A stretch of 64,000 nucleotides of DNA from the NCBI GenBank assembly GCA_035695105.1, contig DASSEV010000015.1, positions 15,833 through 79,832 of the forward strand. The letters are read 5' to 3'. A program made the translations under genes and the position numbers. Of the stretch, positions 34,783 through 44,609 are shown one piece after another (position 1 is the first letter of the stretch; every line of letters begins with the position of its first letter). The stretch is from JAICYJ01 sp035695105 (GTDB lineage: Bacteria; Actinomycetota; Thermoleophilia; Gaiellales; JAICJC01). The notes beneath the pieces are model-generated. The model was given only the letters and a program-made list of their open reading frames with translations. It was not told where the DNA came from and made no database searches.

Positions 34783-36225
34783 ATGTTCGAAAACCGCATG
34801 CCCCGCTACGAGATCCTCTCCGAGGATGCCATGGCCGTCTTCGAGGGCGGCTGGCGCCGCCTGATCTCCGAGATCGGCGTCGAGTTCCTGCACGACGACG
34901 CCGTCAGGCGCTTCGAGCAGGCCGGACAGCGGGTGGACGGCAACGTCGTCCGCTTCGACCCCGACTTCGTGCTCGAGCAGGTGGCGAAGGCGCCGGCCGA
35001 GTTCGACCTGGTCGCGCGCAATCCCGAGCGCACCATCCGCGTCGGCGGCCGGCACATGTTCTTCGCCCCCACGCAGGGGCCGCCGTTCGTCCGCGTGGGC
35101 GACGAGCGGCGCGAGGCGACGATGGAGGACTTCGAGCGGCTCGCCCGCCTGAGCCAGGTGTTCGACGAGCTCGATACGCCGGGCGGCCTGTGCTGCGAGC
35201 CGAACGACCGCCCGCTCGACTCGCGCCACCTGGACATGCTGCTCGCCGTCCAGACCCTGACCGACAAGCCCTACCTCGGCGCCGTCATCACCGGGGAGGC
35301 GGCACACGACTCGATCGCGATGACCGACATGCTGTTCGGAGGCACCGACCCGGAGCGTCCGGAGGCCCGCGTCTTCGCTGTGGTCAACGCCAACTCGCCG
35401 CTGCGCTTCGACACGCGCATGCTCGAGGCGATGATGGTCTACGCCGAGGCCGGCCAGGTGAACGTGATCACGCCGTTCCTGCTGATGGGCGCGATGGCGC
35501 CGGTGTCCACGCCGGCGGCGCTCGTGCAGCAGACCACCGAGGCGCTCGCCGGCCTGTGCCTGACCCAGCTGGTGCGGCCGGGCGCGCCGGTGATCCTGGG
35601 GTCGTTCCTGTCGCACACCGACATGCAGTCGGGCTCGCCCGGATTCGGCGGCCCGGAGTCGGCGCTCGGCCTGCTCGCCTCGGGGCAGATCGCACGGCGC
35701 TTCGGTCTGCCGTGGAGGGCGGGCGGCGGCTTCCTCACCTCGAGCCAGACGCCGGACGCCCAGGCCGCATACGAGGGCCTGAACACGATGCTTCCCGCGT
35801 TCCTGGCCGGCGCGAACTACGTCGAGCACGCCGCCGGATGGCTCGAGTCGGGGCTGGTGGCGAGCTTCGAGAAGTTCATCGTCGACATCGAGATGCTGCG
35901 CGTGCTGAAGGAGGAGTTCCGGCCGATGGAGATCGACGAGGCATCGCTGGCATTCGACGCGCACCAGGAGGTGGGGTACGGCGGGCACTTCTTCGGCGCC
36001 GCGCACACGCTCGAGCGCTTCCGCGACTGCTTCTACCGGCCCCTGCTCTCGTCGACCGACAACTTCGAGCGCTGGCAGTCCCGGGGCGGGCTCGACGCTG
36101 CGCACCGGGCGTCCACGCTCTGGCGGGAGGCGCTCGACCGCTACGAGCAGCCGCCGCTCGACCCCGAGCTGCGCGAGCAGCTCGAGGGCTACGTCAGCCG
36201 CCGGCGCGCCGAGCTGGGCGATTGA
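34783..36225 (+). CDS. MttB-family (trimethylamine methyltransferase-like) protein, non-pyrrolysine
   Basis: 480 residues matching the MttB superfamily over its full length, with NERTIRVGGR-like beta segments, TPGGLCCEPNDRP and LTSSQTPDAQAAYEGLNT. At the place where methanogen MttB has an amber-encoded pyrrolysine, this frame is uninterrupted. It therefore belongs with MtgB/MtpB-type enzymes that demethylate quaternary amines such as glycine betaine or proline betaine onto a corrinoid protein. No corrinoid protein is visible here. First gene of a three-gene operon; overlaps the next gene (TTGA). Confidence 0.88.
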   Translation: MFENRMPRYEILSEDAMAVFEGGWRRLISEIGVEFLHDDAVRRFEQAGQRVDGNVVRFDPDFVLEQVAKAPAEFDLVARNPERTIRVGGRHMFFAPTQGPPFVRVGDERREATMEDFERLARLSQVFDELDTPGGLCCEPNDRPLDSRHLDMLLAVQTLTDKPYLGAVITGEAAHDSIAMTDMLFGGTDPERPEARVFAVVNANSPLRFDTRMLEAMMVYAEAGQVNVITPFLLMGAMAPVSTPAALVQQTTEALAGLCLTQLVRPGAPVILGSFLSHTDMQSGSPGFGGPESALGLLASGQIARRFGLPWRAGGGFLTSSQTPDAQAAYEGLNTMLPAFLAGANYVEHAAGWLESGLVASFEKFIVDIEMLRVLKEEFRPMEIDEASLAFDAHQEVGYGGHFFGAAHTLERFRDCFYRPLLSSTDNFERWQSRGGLDAAHRASTLWREALDRYEQPPLDPELREQLEGYVSRRRAELGD

Positions 36226-37325
36226 GCGCCATCACCGCCATCCGCGCCTACCGCCACCGGCAGCCGTTCGTGGGAGGTTCGTACGGCACGTCCGGCGGAA
36301 CGGCTGACGGCTTCGATGCGATGGTCGTCGCGGTCGACACCGCCTCGGGAGTAACCGGCTGGGGCGAGATGGCGCCGCTCGGCTCGTTCTACTCGGAGGC
36401 GTTCGCAGCCGGTGCGCGCGCCGGCGTGGCGGAGCTCGCGCCGCAGCTGCTCGGGCAGGACGCCGCGCAGCCACGTGCCCTGGCAGAACGCATGGGCCGG
36501 CTGCTGCGCGGCCATCCCTACGTGCGCTCTGCGCTGGACATGGCCTGCTGGGACGCCGCGGCGCGGGAGCACGATCAGCCGCTGTGCGAGGCGCTCGGCG
36601 GCCGCTTCGGGGACGCCGTGGAGCTCTACCGCTCGGTCCCGCCGATGCCGCCGGCCGACGCCGCCGCGCTCGCGACGCGCCTCGCCGGATCGGGGTACCG
36701 GCGGCTGCAGGTGAAGGTGGGCGGCGACCCCGCCCTGGACGCCGACCGCCTGCGGGCCGTGCGCGATGCCGTGGGTCCCGACGTGCTCCTGGTGGCCGAT
36801 GCCAACGGCGGCTGGACAACGGCCGCCGCGATCCGGTTCTGTGGCATGGCCCGCGATGTCGACCACTCGTTGGAGCAGCCGTGCGCGACCCTCGCGGAGT
36901 GCGCCGTCGTACGCCGCCGGTGTCGGGTGCCGATGCTGCTGGACGAGTCGATCGTGATCCTTCAGGACGTGCTCGCCGTGCGGGCGGACGGCAGCGCGGA
37001 CGGCATCACCATCAAGCTCTCGCGCGTCGGCGGGATCACCCCCGCCGCCCTCCTGCGCGACGTGGCCAACGATGCAGGTCTTGTTGTCACGGTAGAAGAC
37101 ACAGGGGGCGCGTCGATCGACACCGCGGCGATGGTGCACGTGTCGCTGTCCACGCCCGAGCGCGTGCGCGGTGCGACGGTCGACTTCAACGCGTGGGTGA
37201 CCGCCGACAACGCGACCGGCATGCCGGCTCCCGACGGCGGGCGGCTGGCCGCGCCGGCCGGCCCCGGACTCGGCGTTGAGGTGCGGGACGAGGTGCTGGG
37301 CGACCCGTTCGTCGACGCGAGATGA
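36222..37325 (+). CDS. Enolase-superfamily enzyme, muconate lactonising (MLE) subgroup
   Basis: 367 residues from TTG 36222, coupled to the MttB gene. Catalytic residues are complete for the MLE type: KxK in LQVKVGG, Asp in VADANGG, Glu in SLEQPC, Asp in MLLDES, and the opposite Lys in ITIKLSRVGG. Such two-lysine enzymes catalyse racemisation or epimerisation next to a carboxylate, including hydroxyproline-betaine 2-epimerase and cis-3-hydroxyproline dehydratase. Next to an MttB protein, a betaine epimerase or racemase role is plausible but not proven. Confidence 0.88.
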   Translation: MSAITAIRAYRHRQPFVGGSYGTSGGTADGFDAMVVAVDTASGVTGWGEMAPLGSFYSEAFAAGARAGVAELAPQLLGQDAAQPRALAERMGRLLRGHPYVRSALDMACWDAAAREHDQPLCEALGGRFGDAVELYRSVPPMPPADAAALATRLAGSGYRRLQVKVGGDPALDADRLRAVRDAVGPDVLLVADANGGWTTAAAIRFCGMARDVDHSLEQPCATLAECAVVRRRCRVPMLLDESIVILQDVLAVRADGSADGITIKLSRVGGITPAALLRDVANDAGLVVTVEDTGGASIDTAAMVHVSLSTPERVRGATVDFNAWVTADNATGMPAPDGGRLAAPAGPGLGVEVRDEVLGDPFVDAR

Positions 37326-38833
37326 CCGCCATGGATGATGATCAGGCGATGCAGACGGCCCTCGAGCTGGACGACCATCTGCGGATCGAGGACGTCGTGG
37401 AGGTCGCCCGCGGCCGGCGGCGCGTGACGCTGGCGGAACCGGCGGCGGGCCGGATCCGGCGCGGCCGTGAGGTGACCGAGGCGCTGCTTCACCGCGGCGA
37501 GCGCGTGTACGGGCTGACCACCGGCGTCGGCGCGCTGAAGCGGGTGTCCGTCGGAGAGGCGGAGCAGGAGGAGTTCAACCGGCTGCTGGTGCTGTCGCAT
37601 CGCACCGGCACCGGGCCGGCGGTGGACGAGGATGTCGTGCGGGCGGCGATGCTCGCCCAGGCCGCCGGCTTCGCGCGCGGCCGCGGGGGCGTGCGAGTCG
37701 AGCTGGTGCAGCTGCTGCTGGACGCGCTCAACGCCGGGTTCGCGCCGCGGGTGCGGACGACCGGGTCGCTCGGGCAGTCGGATCTCGGGCCGCTCGCGGA
37801 TATCGGGTCGGCCCTGGCCGGAGACGACCTGCATGCCGCGGCGCTGCGGGAGGCGGGCCTGGAGCCGTGGCGGCCGGCCGACAAGGAGGCGCTCGCGTTC
37901 GTGAACTCGAACGCGTTCACGCTGGGCTGGACGGCGCTGGCGCTCGGCGACGTCGCGGCGCTGCTCGACCGGTTCGACGAGTCGGCGGCCCTGACCTTCG
38001 AGGGCATGCTCGGCAACGTCGAGGCGCTCGACCCGGCCGTCGCCGACGCGCGCCCGGTGCCGGGCGTCGCCGAGGCGATCAACCGGATGCGGTCGCTGCT
38101 CGCGGGTGGCCGGCTGATCGAGGGTGGGATGCACCGCCATCTGCAGGATCCGCTGACGATGCGGGTCGTGCCGCAGACCCACTCGGCCGCGCGCGTGGCC
38201 CTGGAGCACAGCAGCGCCATCGTCGAGGCCGAGCTCGTCTCCTCGCATGACAACCCCTCGATCGCGCCGGACGGGCGGGCGCTGTCGAATGGGAACTTCG
38301 ACTCGGTCCCCTACGGGGTCACGGTCGACTACCTGCGCCTGGCGCTCGCCCACGTGGTGACCGCGTCCTGCGAGCGGGCGAACAAGCTCGTCTACTCGGC
38401 GTTCAGCGGGCTGCCCACCGGGCTGCGCGACGACGACACGACCAGCCAGGACGGGCTTGGCATCGTGGTCTACGGTGCGACCGCAGCTGCGGCGGAAGTG
38501 CGGCTGCTGGCACAGCCGGCAACCCTCGAGCTGCCCACGAGCAGCGTGGCCGAGGGCATCGAGGACCGGGTGATCCCAACGACGATCTCAGCGCGGCGGC
38601 TGGCGGAGATGACCCGGCTGGCGCGCTACGTGGCGGCGGTTGAGCTGTACCTGGCGGCGCAGGCGGTCGACCTGCGCGAGCGGTCGTCGGAACTCGGACA
38701 GGGCACCCGGCGCGTGTACGACCGGGTCCGCGAGCACGCCCCGCGCTGGCGGGCGGGGTCGTTGCCGCTGGCCGACCTGAGCCCGCTCGAGCAGGCGATG
38801 TCGGACAGCTCCTGGGAGGCGCCGGCGGGCTGA
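37322..38833 (+). CDS. Histidine ammonia-lyase superfamily lyase lacking the MIO triad
   Basis: 503 residues with the whole HAL/PAL fold: YGLTTGVGAL, FVNSNAFTLGW, QDPLTMRVVPQTHSAA, SSHDNPSI and NGNFDSVPYGVTVDYLR are all recognisable. Ammonia-lyases build the electrophilic MIO group from Ala-Ser-Gly in GSVGASGDLAPL. Here the loop reads GSLGQSDLGPL (QSD at residues 152-154): Ala is Gln and the Gly is missing. MIO therefore should not form. A MIO-free relative can still eliminate a good leaving group such as trimethylamine. I recall ergothionase as such a case; that comparison is from memory. Coupled by ATGA to the MLE gene. Confidence 0.85.
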   Translation: MTAMDDDQAMQTALELDDHLRIEDVVEVARGRRRVTLAEPAAGRIRRGREVTEALLHRGERVYGLTTGVGALKRVSVGEAEQEEFNRLLVLSHRTGTGPAVDEDVVRAAMLAQAAGFARGRGGVRVELVQLLLDALNAGFAPRVRTTGSLGQSDLGPLADIGSALAGDDLHAAALREAGLEPWRPADKEALAFVNSNAFTLGWTALALGDVAALLDRFDESAALTFEGMLGNVEALDPAVADARPVPGVAEAINRMRSLLAGGRLIEGGMHRHLQDPLTMRVVPQTHSAARVALEHSSAIVEAELVSSHDNPSIAPDGRALSNGNFDSVPYGVTVDYLRLALAHVVTASCERANKLVYSAFSGLPTGLRDDDTTSQDGLGIVVYGATAAAAEVRLLAQPATLELPTSSVAEGIEDRVIPTTISARRLAEMTRLARYVAAVELYLAAQAVDLRERSSELGQGTRRVYDRVREHAPRWRAGSLPLADLSPLEQAMSDSSWEAPAG

Positions 38834-38834
38834 G

Positions 38835-39767
38835 CTACGCCCTGGTGACGGCGTCCGCGCCGCCGAGCGCCACCTTGGCCCGTGCGGTGACCAGGTGGTA
38901 CAGCACGAGCAGCTGCACGATCGCCAGGGAGTCGCTGCGGTGCAGGTCGGTGCCGACCGTGAACTCGCCGAGCCGCTCGGAGCGCAGATGGCTCGCGAAG
39001 TGCATGTGCTCCCAGATCCGCTCCTCCAGCTCGAGCGCCACCGCGGGCTCGAGCCGCCCCGGCACCCGCAGGTCCTGCTCGCCGTCCACCCCCACCAGCG
39101 ACAGTGCATGCTCCGGGTCGTCGCCGACCACGTCGGACAGGTCTGGGTGCGGCAGCCCCGGGCGCAGCAGCAGGTGCGCATCGAGGTGCGTGCCGTCCTG
39201 GTCATCCATGCCCGGCGGCGGGGCGAAGCGGACCACCATGTCGGCGTGATGGCGCTGCGGCCGGATGTACCGGTCGGAGTCCGCCTCCCGGCGGTCCAGC
39301 TCCTCCAGCACCTGCGTGGTCGTGTACCCGCGGCGCGAGCAGTCGCGCACCACCTTCCAGCGGCGGCGCATGTTCTCCGGCGGATCGAGGAAGACGCGGA
39401 TGTCGAAGCACGAGCGCAGCTCCTCGGTGTGGTAGCCGAGCAGCCCCTCCACGATCAGGAACCGGCCCGGCTCGAGCCGCACCGGCGGGCCGAAGCTGCC
39501 GTCGGCGTGGCGGTACACCGGCTTCAGCACCGGATCGCCGCGCCGGAGCAGCGCCAGATGCTGCGCCATGATGTCCATGTGGTTGCAGCCGGGGTCGAGC
39601 GGGGTGATGGCGAGGCCGGCGCGCTGCGACCGGTCGAAGCGGTGGTAGTCGTCCAGGCACATCAGCGACACCTGATCCTGGCCCAGCAGCCGCACCAGGC
39701 CGCGGGTAAGCGTCGTCTTGCCGCTGGCGGAGTCGCCGACGATGCCGAGAATGACCGGTCGCGCCAT
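38835..39767 (-). CDS. Phosphoribulokinase/uridine-kinase family protein, PRK-like
   Basis: 310 residues. The P-loop is GDSASGKTT. The segments CLDDYHRFDR, GITPLDPGCN (as AITPLDP), KPVYRHADGSFGPPV and FLIVEGLLGY align with phosphoribulokinase better than with uridine kinase. PRK phosphorylates ribulose 5-phosphate in the Calvin cycle. No RuBisCO gene is in the window, so the cycle may be encoded elsewhere or the enzyme may serve another sugar phosphate. It is divergent from a LysR gene 75 bases away, the usual PRK/CbbR arrangement. Confidence 0.85.
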   Translation of the reverse strand: MARPVILGIVGDSASGKTTLTRGLVRLLGQDQVSLMCLDDYHRFDRSQRAGLAITPLDPGCNHMDIMAQHLALLRRGDPVLKPVYRHADGSFGPPVRLEPGRFLIVEGLLGYHTEELRSCFDIRVFLDPPENMRRRWKVVRDCSRRGYTTTQVLEELDRREADSDRYIRPQRHHADMVVRFAPPPGMDDQDGTHLDAHLLLRPGLPHPDLSDVVGDDPEHALSLVGVDGEQDLRVPGRLEPAVALELEERIWEHMHFASHLRSERLGEFTVGTDLHRSDSLAIVQLLVLYHLVTARAKVALGGADAVTRA

Positions 39768-39842
39768 CTGCGGACTCTACCGGCGGCGCCGAAGCCGAAG
39801 AGCGACATGAATCCCCGAAGCCGACTGATAACCTCGCGCTTG
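39768..39842. promoter_or_regulatory. Divergent PRK/LysR control region with direct repeats
   Basis: This 75-base gap between the phosphoribulokinase and LysR genes holds two exact CCGAAGCCGA repeats (39789-39798 and 39815-39824), spaced 26 bases apart, and a GATAA sequence just before the LysR start. LysR proteins usually bind such divergent regions. I cannot tell whether the repeats are the actual binding site. Confidence 0.35.
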
Positions 39843-40721
39843 ATGACGTTCGGCCAGCTCGCCACGTTTCTCGCCGTCGCCCGCGCGGGCTCCGTCCGCG
39901 GCGCCGCCGCGGCACTGGTGGTGACCGAGCCCGCCGTCTCGGCCGCCGTGTCGGCGCTCCAGCGCGACCTGGGAGTCGAGCTCGTGACCCGCCAGGGCCG
40001 GGGCATCGTGCTCACGCCGGCCGGTGAGACGCTGGCACGGTACGCGGCGGAGCTGATCGGCCTGCGCGACCAGGCGCTGCGCGAGATCCGTGGCGCGCGG
40101 ATGCTGCGCCTGGCCGCGGTGACGACCGCGGCCGAGCACGTCGTCCCGCCGCTGCTGAAGGCCTTTCGCGAGGAGGCTCCACAGGTCGAGGTCTCGCTCG
40201 AGGTCGGCAACCGCCGGCAGGTGTTCGACCTTCTCGCCCGGCGCCAGGTGGACGTGGCCGTGGGCGGCCGGCCGCCGTCGGGGGCCGGCATCACGGGCGT
40301 CCCCTTCCTCGACTACCGCCTGGTCGTCGTGGCGGCGGCAGACCACCCGGTGGCCGATCCGGCTGACGAGACCTGGCTGCTCCGCGAGCGCGGATCCGGC
40401 ACGCGGGCGACGGCCGAGGCGTTTCTCGAGGAGGCGGGCATCGTCCCGCGGTCGACGATGACGCTCGGCTCGAACGGTGCGGTGAAGCAGGCGGCCGCCG
40501 TCGGCCTCGGCATCACGCTGCTGTCCACGCATACGGCGGGCGCGGAGCTCGCATCGGGCACGCTCGTGCGCGTGCCGGTTCCCGGGGCGCCGCTGCGCCG
40601 CTCGTGGTTCGTGCTCCAGCGGGAGGGCGGGCCCGAGCTGCCGGAGGTCGCGATGTTCCGGGCGTTCTGCAGGTCGCGAGAGGCGAAGGCGGCGGTGCTG
40701 GCCGCGGTGCGGAAGACCTAG
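39843..40721 (+). CDS. LysR-family transcriptional regulator (CbbR position)
   Basis: 292 residues. The N-terminal winged helix-turn-helix is typical: FLAVARAGSVRGAAAALVVT followed by EPAVSAAVSALQRDLG. The C-terminal part is a two-lobed effector-binding domain. Placement divergent from phosphoribulokinase matches CbbR-type control, where the regulator senses Calvin-cycle metabolites; assignment rests on position only. The TAG stop is inside the CTAG end of palindromic element copy 2. Confidence 0.85.
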   Translation: MTFGQLATFLAVARAGSVRGAAAALVVTEPAVSAAVSALQRDLGVELVTRQGRGIVLTPAGETLARYAAELIGLRDQALREIRGARMLRLAAVTTAAEHVVPPLLKAFREEAPQVEVSLEVGNRRQVFDLLARRQVDVAVGGRPPSGAGITGVPFLDYRLVVVAAADHPVADPADETWLLRERGSGTRATAEAFLEEAGIVPRSTMTLGSNGAVKQAAAVGLGITLLSTHTAGAELASGTLVRVPVPGAPLRRSWFVLQREGGPELPEVAMFRAFCRSREAKAAVLAAVRKT

Positions 40722-40971
40722 ATGATTGATTCCACGACCCCGCACGTCTGATCGTCTGACTGCGGGTGGTTGCCGACCGTGCAGGGCTGCGGTCGCTAGG
40801 ACGTCCCCTCCCGATCTGCGTGATCGCAGATCGGTCGTGACCGGCGCAAGGCCTGCGGGGCTTGCACCTTGCTGCGTCCTCGGTCGGGCCGATATTCCCG
40901 GTATCGGCCCTCCCTCGATCCTTGCGCCGCTCGCCTACCGAGCCCACGGCGCCATGGAATCAATCATCTAG
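40718..40971 (-). mobile_element. Palindromic MITE-like element, copy 2
   Basis: A 254-base element that exactly fills the gap between two convergent genes. Ends are CTAGATGATTGATTCCACG and, inverted, CATGGAATCAATCATCTAG, with about 15 perfectly paired bases. The interior is the reverse complement of copy 1 (core at 40874-40907). The CTAG at the left end is the LysR stop, and the CTAG at the right end is the stop of the EamA gene on the other strand. No coding sequence of its own is supported. Confidence 0.88.
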
Positions 40972-41918
40972 TCGGCCACGGCGCTCACCGGCTCCGCCGC
41001 CTCGGCGCGCTGCCGCGGCGTGCCGGTCGAGCGGTCGGTGACCGCCACCGCGACGGCCACGATGATGACGGCCGTGGCCAGCACGGTGACGCCGCCAACG
41101 TCCTCGCTCGCCACCGCCCATCCGAGCAGCACGGCGACGGCCGGGTTGACGAACGCGTAGGTCGCCACGCGCGTCGGTGCGACGTGGTCGAGCAGCCACA
41201 TGTAGGCGGCGAAGGTGACCACCGTGCCCATCACCACCAGGTAGAGCAGCCCGCCCAGCGACCGCGCGCTCACCTGCGAGGGGTGCAGGTCGGCGGCCTG
41301 GCCGGACACGATCGAGAGCACCGTGAGCAGCACGCCGCCGGCCAGGAGCGGCGCCGCAGCCGCCGTCAGCGGCGCGGCCGGCACGGGCAGCCGGCGGCTC
41401 GCGATCGTGCCCGCAGCCCAGGAGAAGGCGGTGAACAGCAGCAGCCCGGCGTCCGTCGCCGACAGGCCGCCGCCCGATCCCTCCCGCGCGACCAGCAGCG
41501 CGACGCCGGCGAACGCGGCGATCAGCGCCAGCGCGGTGCGCAGCGACGGCCGGCCGGATCCCAGCACCCCCCAGGCCAGGAGCGGGACGAACAGCGGGAT
41601 GGTGGCGAGGCAGAGCGCGGCGATGCCCGATGGCACGTGCTGCTCCTCGCGCGCCAGCAGCCCGTGGCAGCAGACGAAGAACAGCGACCCGACCACCGCC
41701 GCACCGAGCCACTGCTCGCGGGCCGGCCAGGCAGCGGACGGCTCGCGCAGGCGTGCGATCAGGAGCAGAATCGCGCCGCCCATCAGGCAGCGGAGCGCCA
41801 TCATCGGAAACGGCGGGATCGTCTCGACGGCCCACCGGATGGCAAGGAACGTCGAGCCCCACACGAGGTAGATCGCGGCGAACGACGCGACCACCCGGGG
41901 CATGGCCGGCTGCGTCAT
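40968..41918 (-). CDS. EamA/DMT-family membrane transporter
   Basis: 316 residues with about ten hydrophobic helices in two EamA repeats. The first starts IYLVWGSTFLAIRWAVETIPP, a clear DMT-family signature, and the second ends with ATYAFVNPAVAVLLGWA. Such proteins export amino acids, metabolites or drugs; RhaT/YdcZ/PecM-like relatives are many. The substrate is unknown. The stop codon is provided by repeat copy 2. Confidence 0.88.
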   Translation of the reverse strand: MTQPAMPRVVASFAAIYLVWGSTFLAIRWAVETIPPFPMMALRCLMGGAILLLIARLREPSAAWPAREQWLGAAVVGSLFFVCCHGLLAREEQHVPSGIAALCLATIPLFVPLLAWGVLGSGRPSLRTALALIAAFAGVALLVAREGSGGGLSATDAGLLLFTAFSWAAGTIASRRLPVPAAPLTAAAAPLLAGGVLLTVLSIVSGQAADLHPSQVSARSLGGLLYLVVMGTVVTFAAYMWLLDHVAPTRVATYAFVNPAVAVLLGWAVASEDVGGVTVLATAVIIVAVAVAVTDRSTGTPRQRAEAAEPVSAVAD

Positions 41919-41977
41919 CTCCGTACGCTAGATGATCGCCCTTCGCCGACCGGGGCGCTCCACCACCCCTGCGCCGG

Positions 41978-42595
41978 CTAGCCCGCGCGGGCTGCCAGGC
42001 GGCGCACCGCCAGCAGGTCGGCCTCGGAGATCTTTGTGATCCGCGCGCCCACCGTCGTGCGCCCGTAGCTGCCCCCGAAGACCTTCACCGCTTTCGCCTC
42101 CAGGCGCACGCGGCGGCCCTCCAGCTCCGTCGTCAGCGCAAACTCGTCCCCCGCCTCGACCGCGAGCTCCGTCGACAGCTGCAGCCCCGTCTCGGAGATG
42201 TCCTCCACCCGCACGTCGTACTCGTTTCCCTCGACGGCGTTGGCGCAGAAGATCGCCGTCAGCACGCCCGGCACCCGCAGCTCGGCGCGGGCGGCCTGGC
42301 GGCCGGCGCCGTCCTGCTCGATCGACAGCAGCTGCAGCACCCCGATTGCCTGCTCGAAGGTGTGGTACTCCGCCTCGGTCAGCTCGAACTCGGCTCGCCA
42401 CGGAGTGTTCGCGACCGCGAACCGCAGCGTCAGCCGGTCGATCCCCGCCATCTGCAGGCGCGGCAGGTACACGCGCAGCACCTCACCGTCCAGCTGGAAG
42501 GGATCGCACGGGATCTGGGCGCCGTCCTGCGAGACGGCCGGCACGGCACGGCGGCCACGGAGCGATGCAAGCGCCTGCGACGCCTGTGCGTCCAC
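41978..42595 (-). CDS. PilZ-domain protein (c-di-GMP receptor candidate)
   Basis: 205 residues, two parts. The N-terminal 90 residues resemble the YcgR-N-like flagellar-brake domain (a beta-rich PilZN). The C-terminal PilZ domain holds the c-di-GMP motifs RQAAR (RxxxR, about residues 98-102) and DISETG (D/NxSxxG). Both are intact, so binding is likely. It could respond to the diguanylate cyclase encoded at 2-3 kb. GTG 42595 directly abuts the stop codon of pruA, so it is in that operon. Confidence 0.85.
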   Translation of the reverse strand: MDAQASQALASLRGRRAVPAVSQDGAQIPCDPFQLDGEVLRVYLPRLQMAGIDRLTLRFAVANTPWRAEFELTEAEYHTFEQAIGVLQLLSIEQDGAGRQAARAELRVPGVLTAIFCANAVEGNEYDVRVEDISETGLQLSTELAVEAGDEFALTTELEGRRVRLEAKAVKVFGGSYGRTTVGARITKISEADLLAVRRLAARAG

Positions 42596-44227
<1,632 letters not shown>

Positions 44228-44246
44228 GCCGCCTAGCCTACCCGCC

Positions 44247-44609
44247 TCAGGGAGTCGAATGGGTGGAGAACACCGCGATGGTGGTGATGAAGAAGAGGAT
44301 CCCGATGACGAACACCGCGATCCCGACCCAACCCAGCACGATGCCGGCGGTCGCGAGCCCGGACCCGCTCTCGCCGCGCTCCTCGATCTCCCGGCGCGCC
44401 TGATACCCGAAGACCAGCGCCAGGATGGACAGCACGAGGGGCAGCAGCACCAGCCCGCCGATCCCGCAGACCAGCGACGCCACGGCCTTGCCGTTGGTCG
44501 GCCCGGTTCCCGGAGCCCGCACGGCGCCGGGCGCCGGAGCGCCGCAGTTCGCACAGAACGACGCGCCCTCGGCCAGCGGCGCGCCGCAGTTCGCGCAGTA
44601 GCGGGTCAC
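44247..44609 (-). CDS. Zinc-ribbon plus DUF4190 membrane protein
   Basis: 120 residues from GTG 44609, overlapping the CBS gene stop. The N-terminal zinc ribbon has two CxxC pairs (YCANCGAPL and FCANCGAP), then a short linker and two membrane helices of the DUF4190 type (ASLVCGIGGLVLLPLVLSIL and a second one). Function not known; such proteins may sense or recruit partners at the membrane. It is in the same transcript as the CBS-domain gene. Confidence 0.75.
   Translation of the reverse strand: MTRYCANCGAPLAEGASFCANCGAPAPGAVRAPGTGPTNGKAVASLVCGIGGLVLLPLVLSILALVFGYQARREIEERGESGSGLATAGIVLGWVGIAVFVIGILFFITTIAVFSTHSTP

Noticed and set aside
34783..36225. Pyrrolysine (amber read-through) in the MttB homologue
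   Set aside because: The frame has no internal TAG; the protein is the non-pyrrolysine type.
33981..37325. 1114-residue open frame running through MttB, ending as the MLE protein
   Set aside because: Only the part after 36222 matches a family; the rest is a high-GC shadow frame antisense to the dehydrogenase and out of frame in MttB.
41928..41937. CTAGATGATC resembling the end of the palindromic element
   Set aside because: Only ten bases match, and there is no partner end or core nearby; perhaps chance or a remnant.
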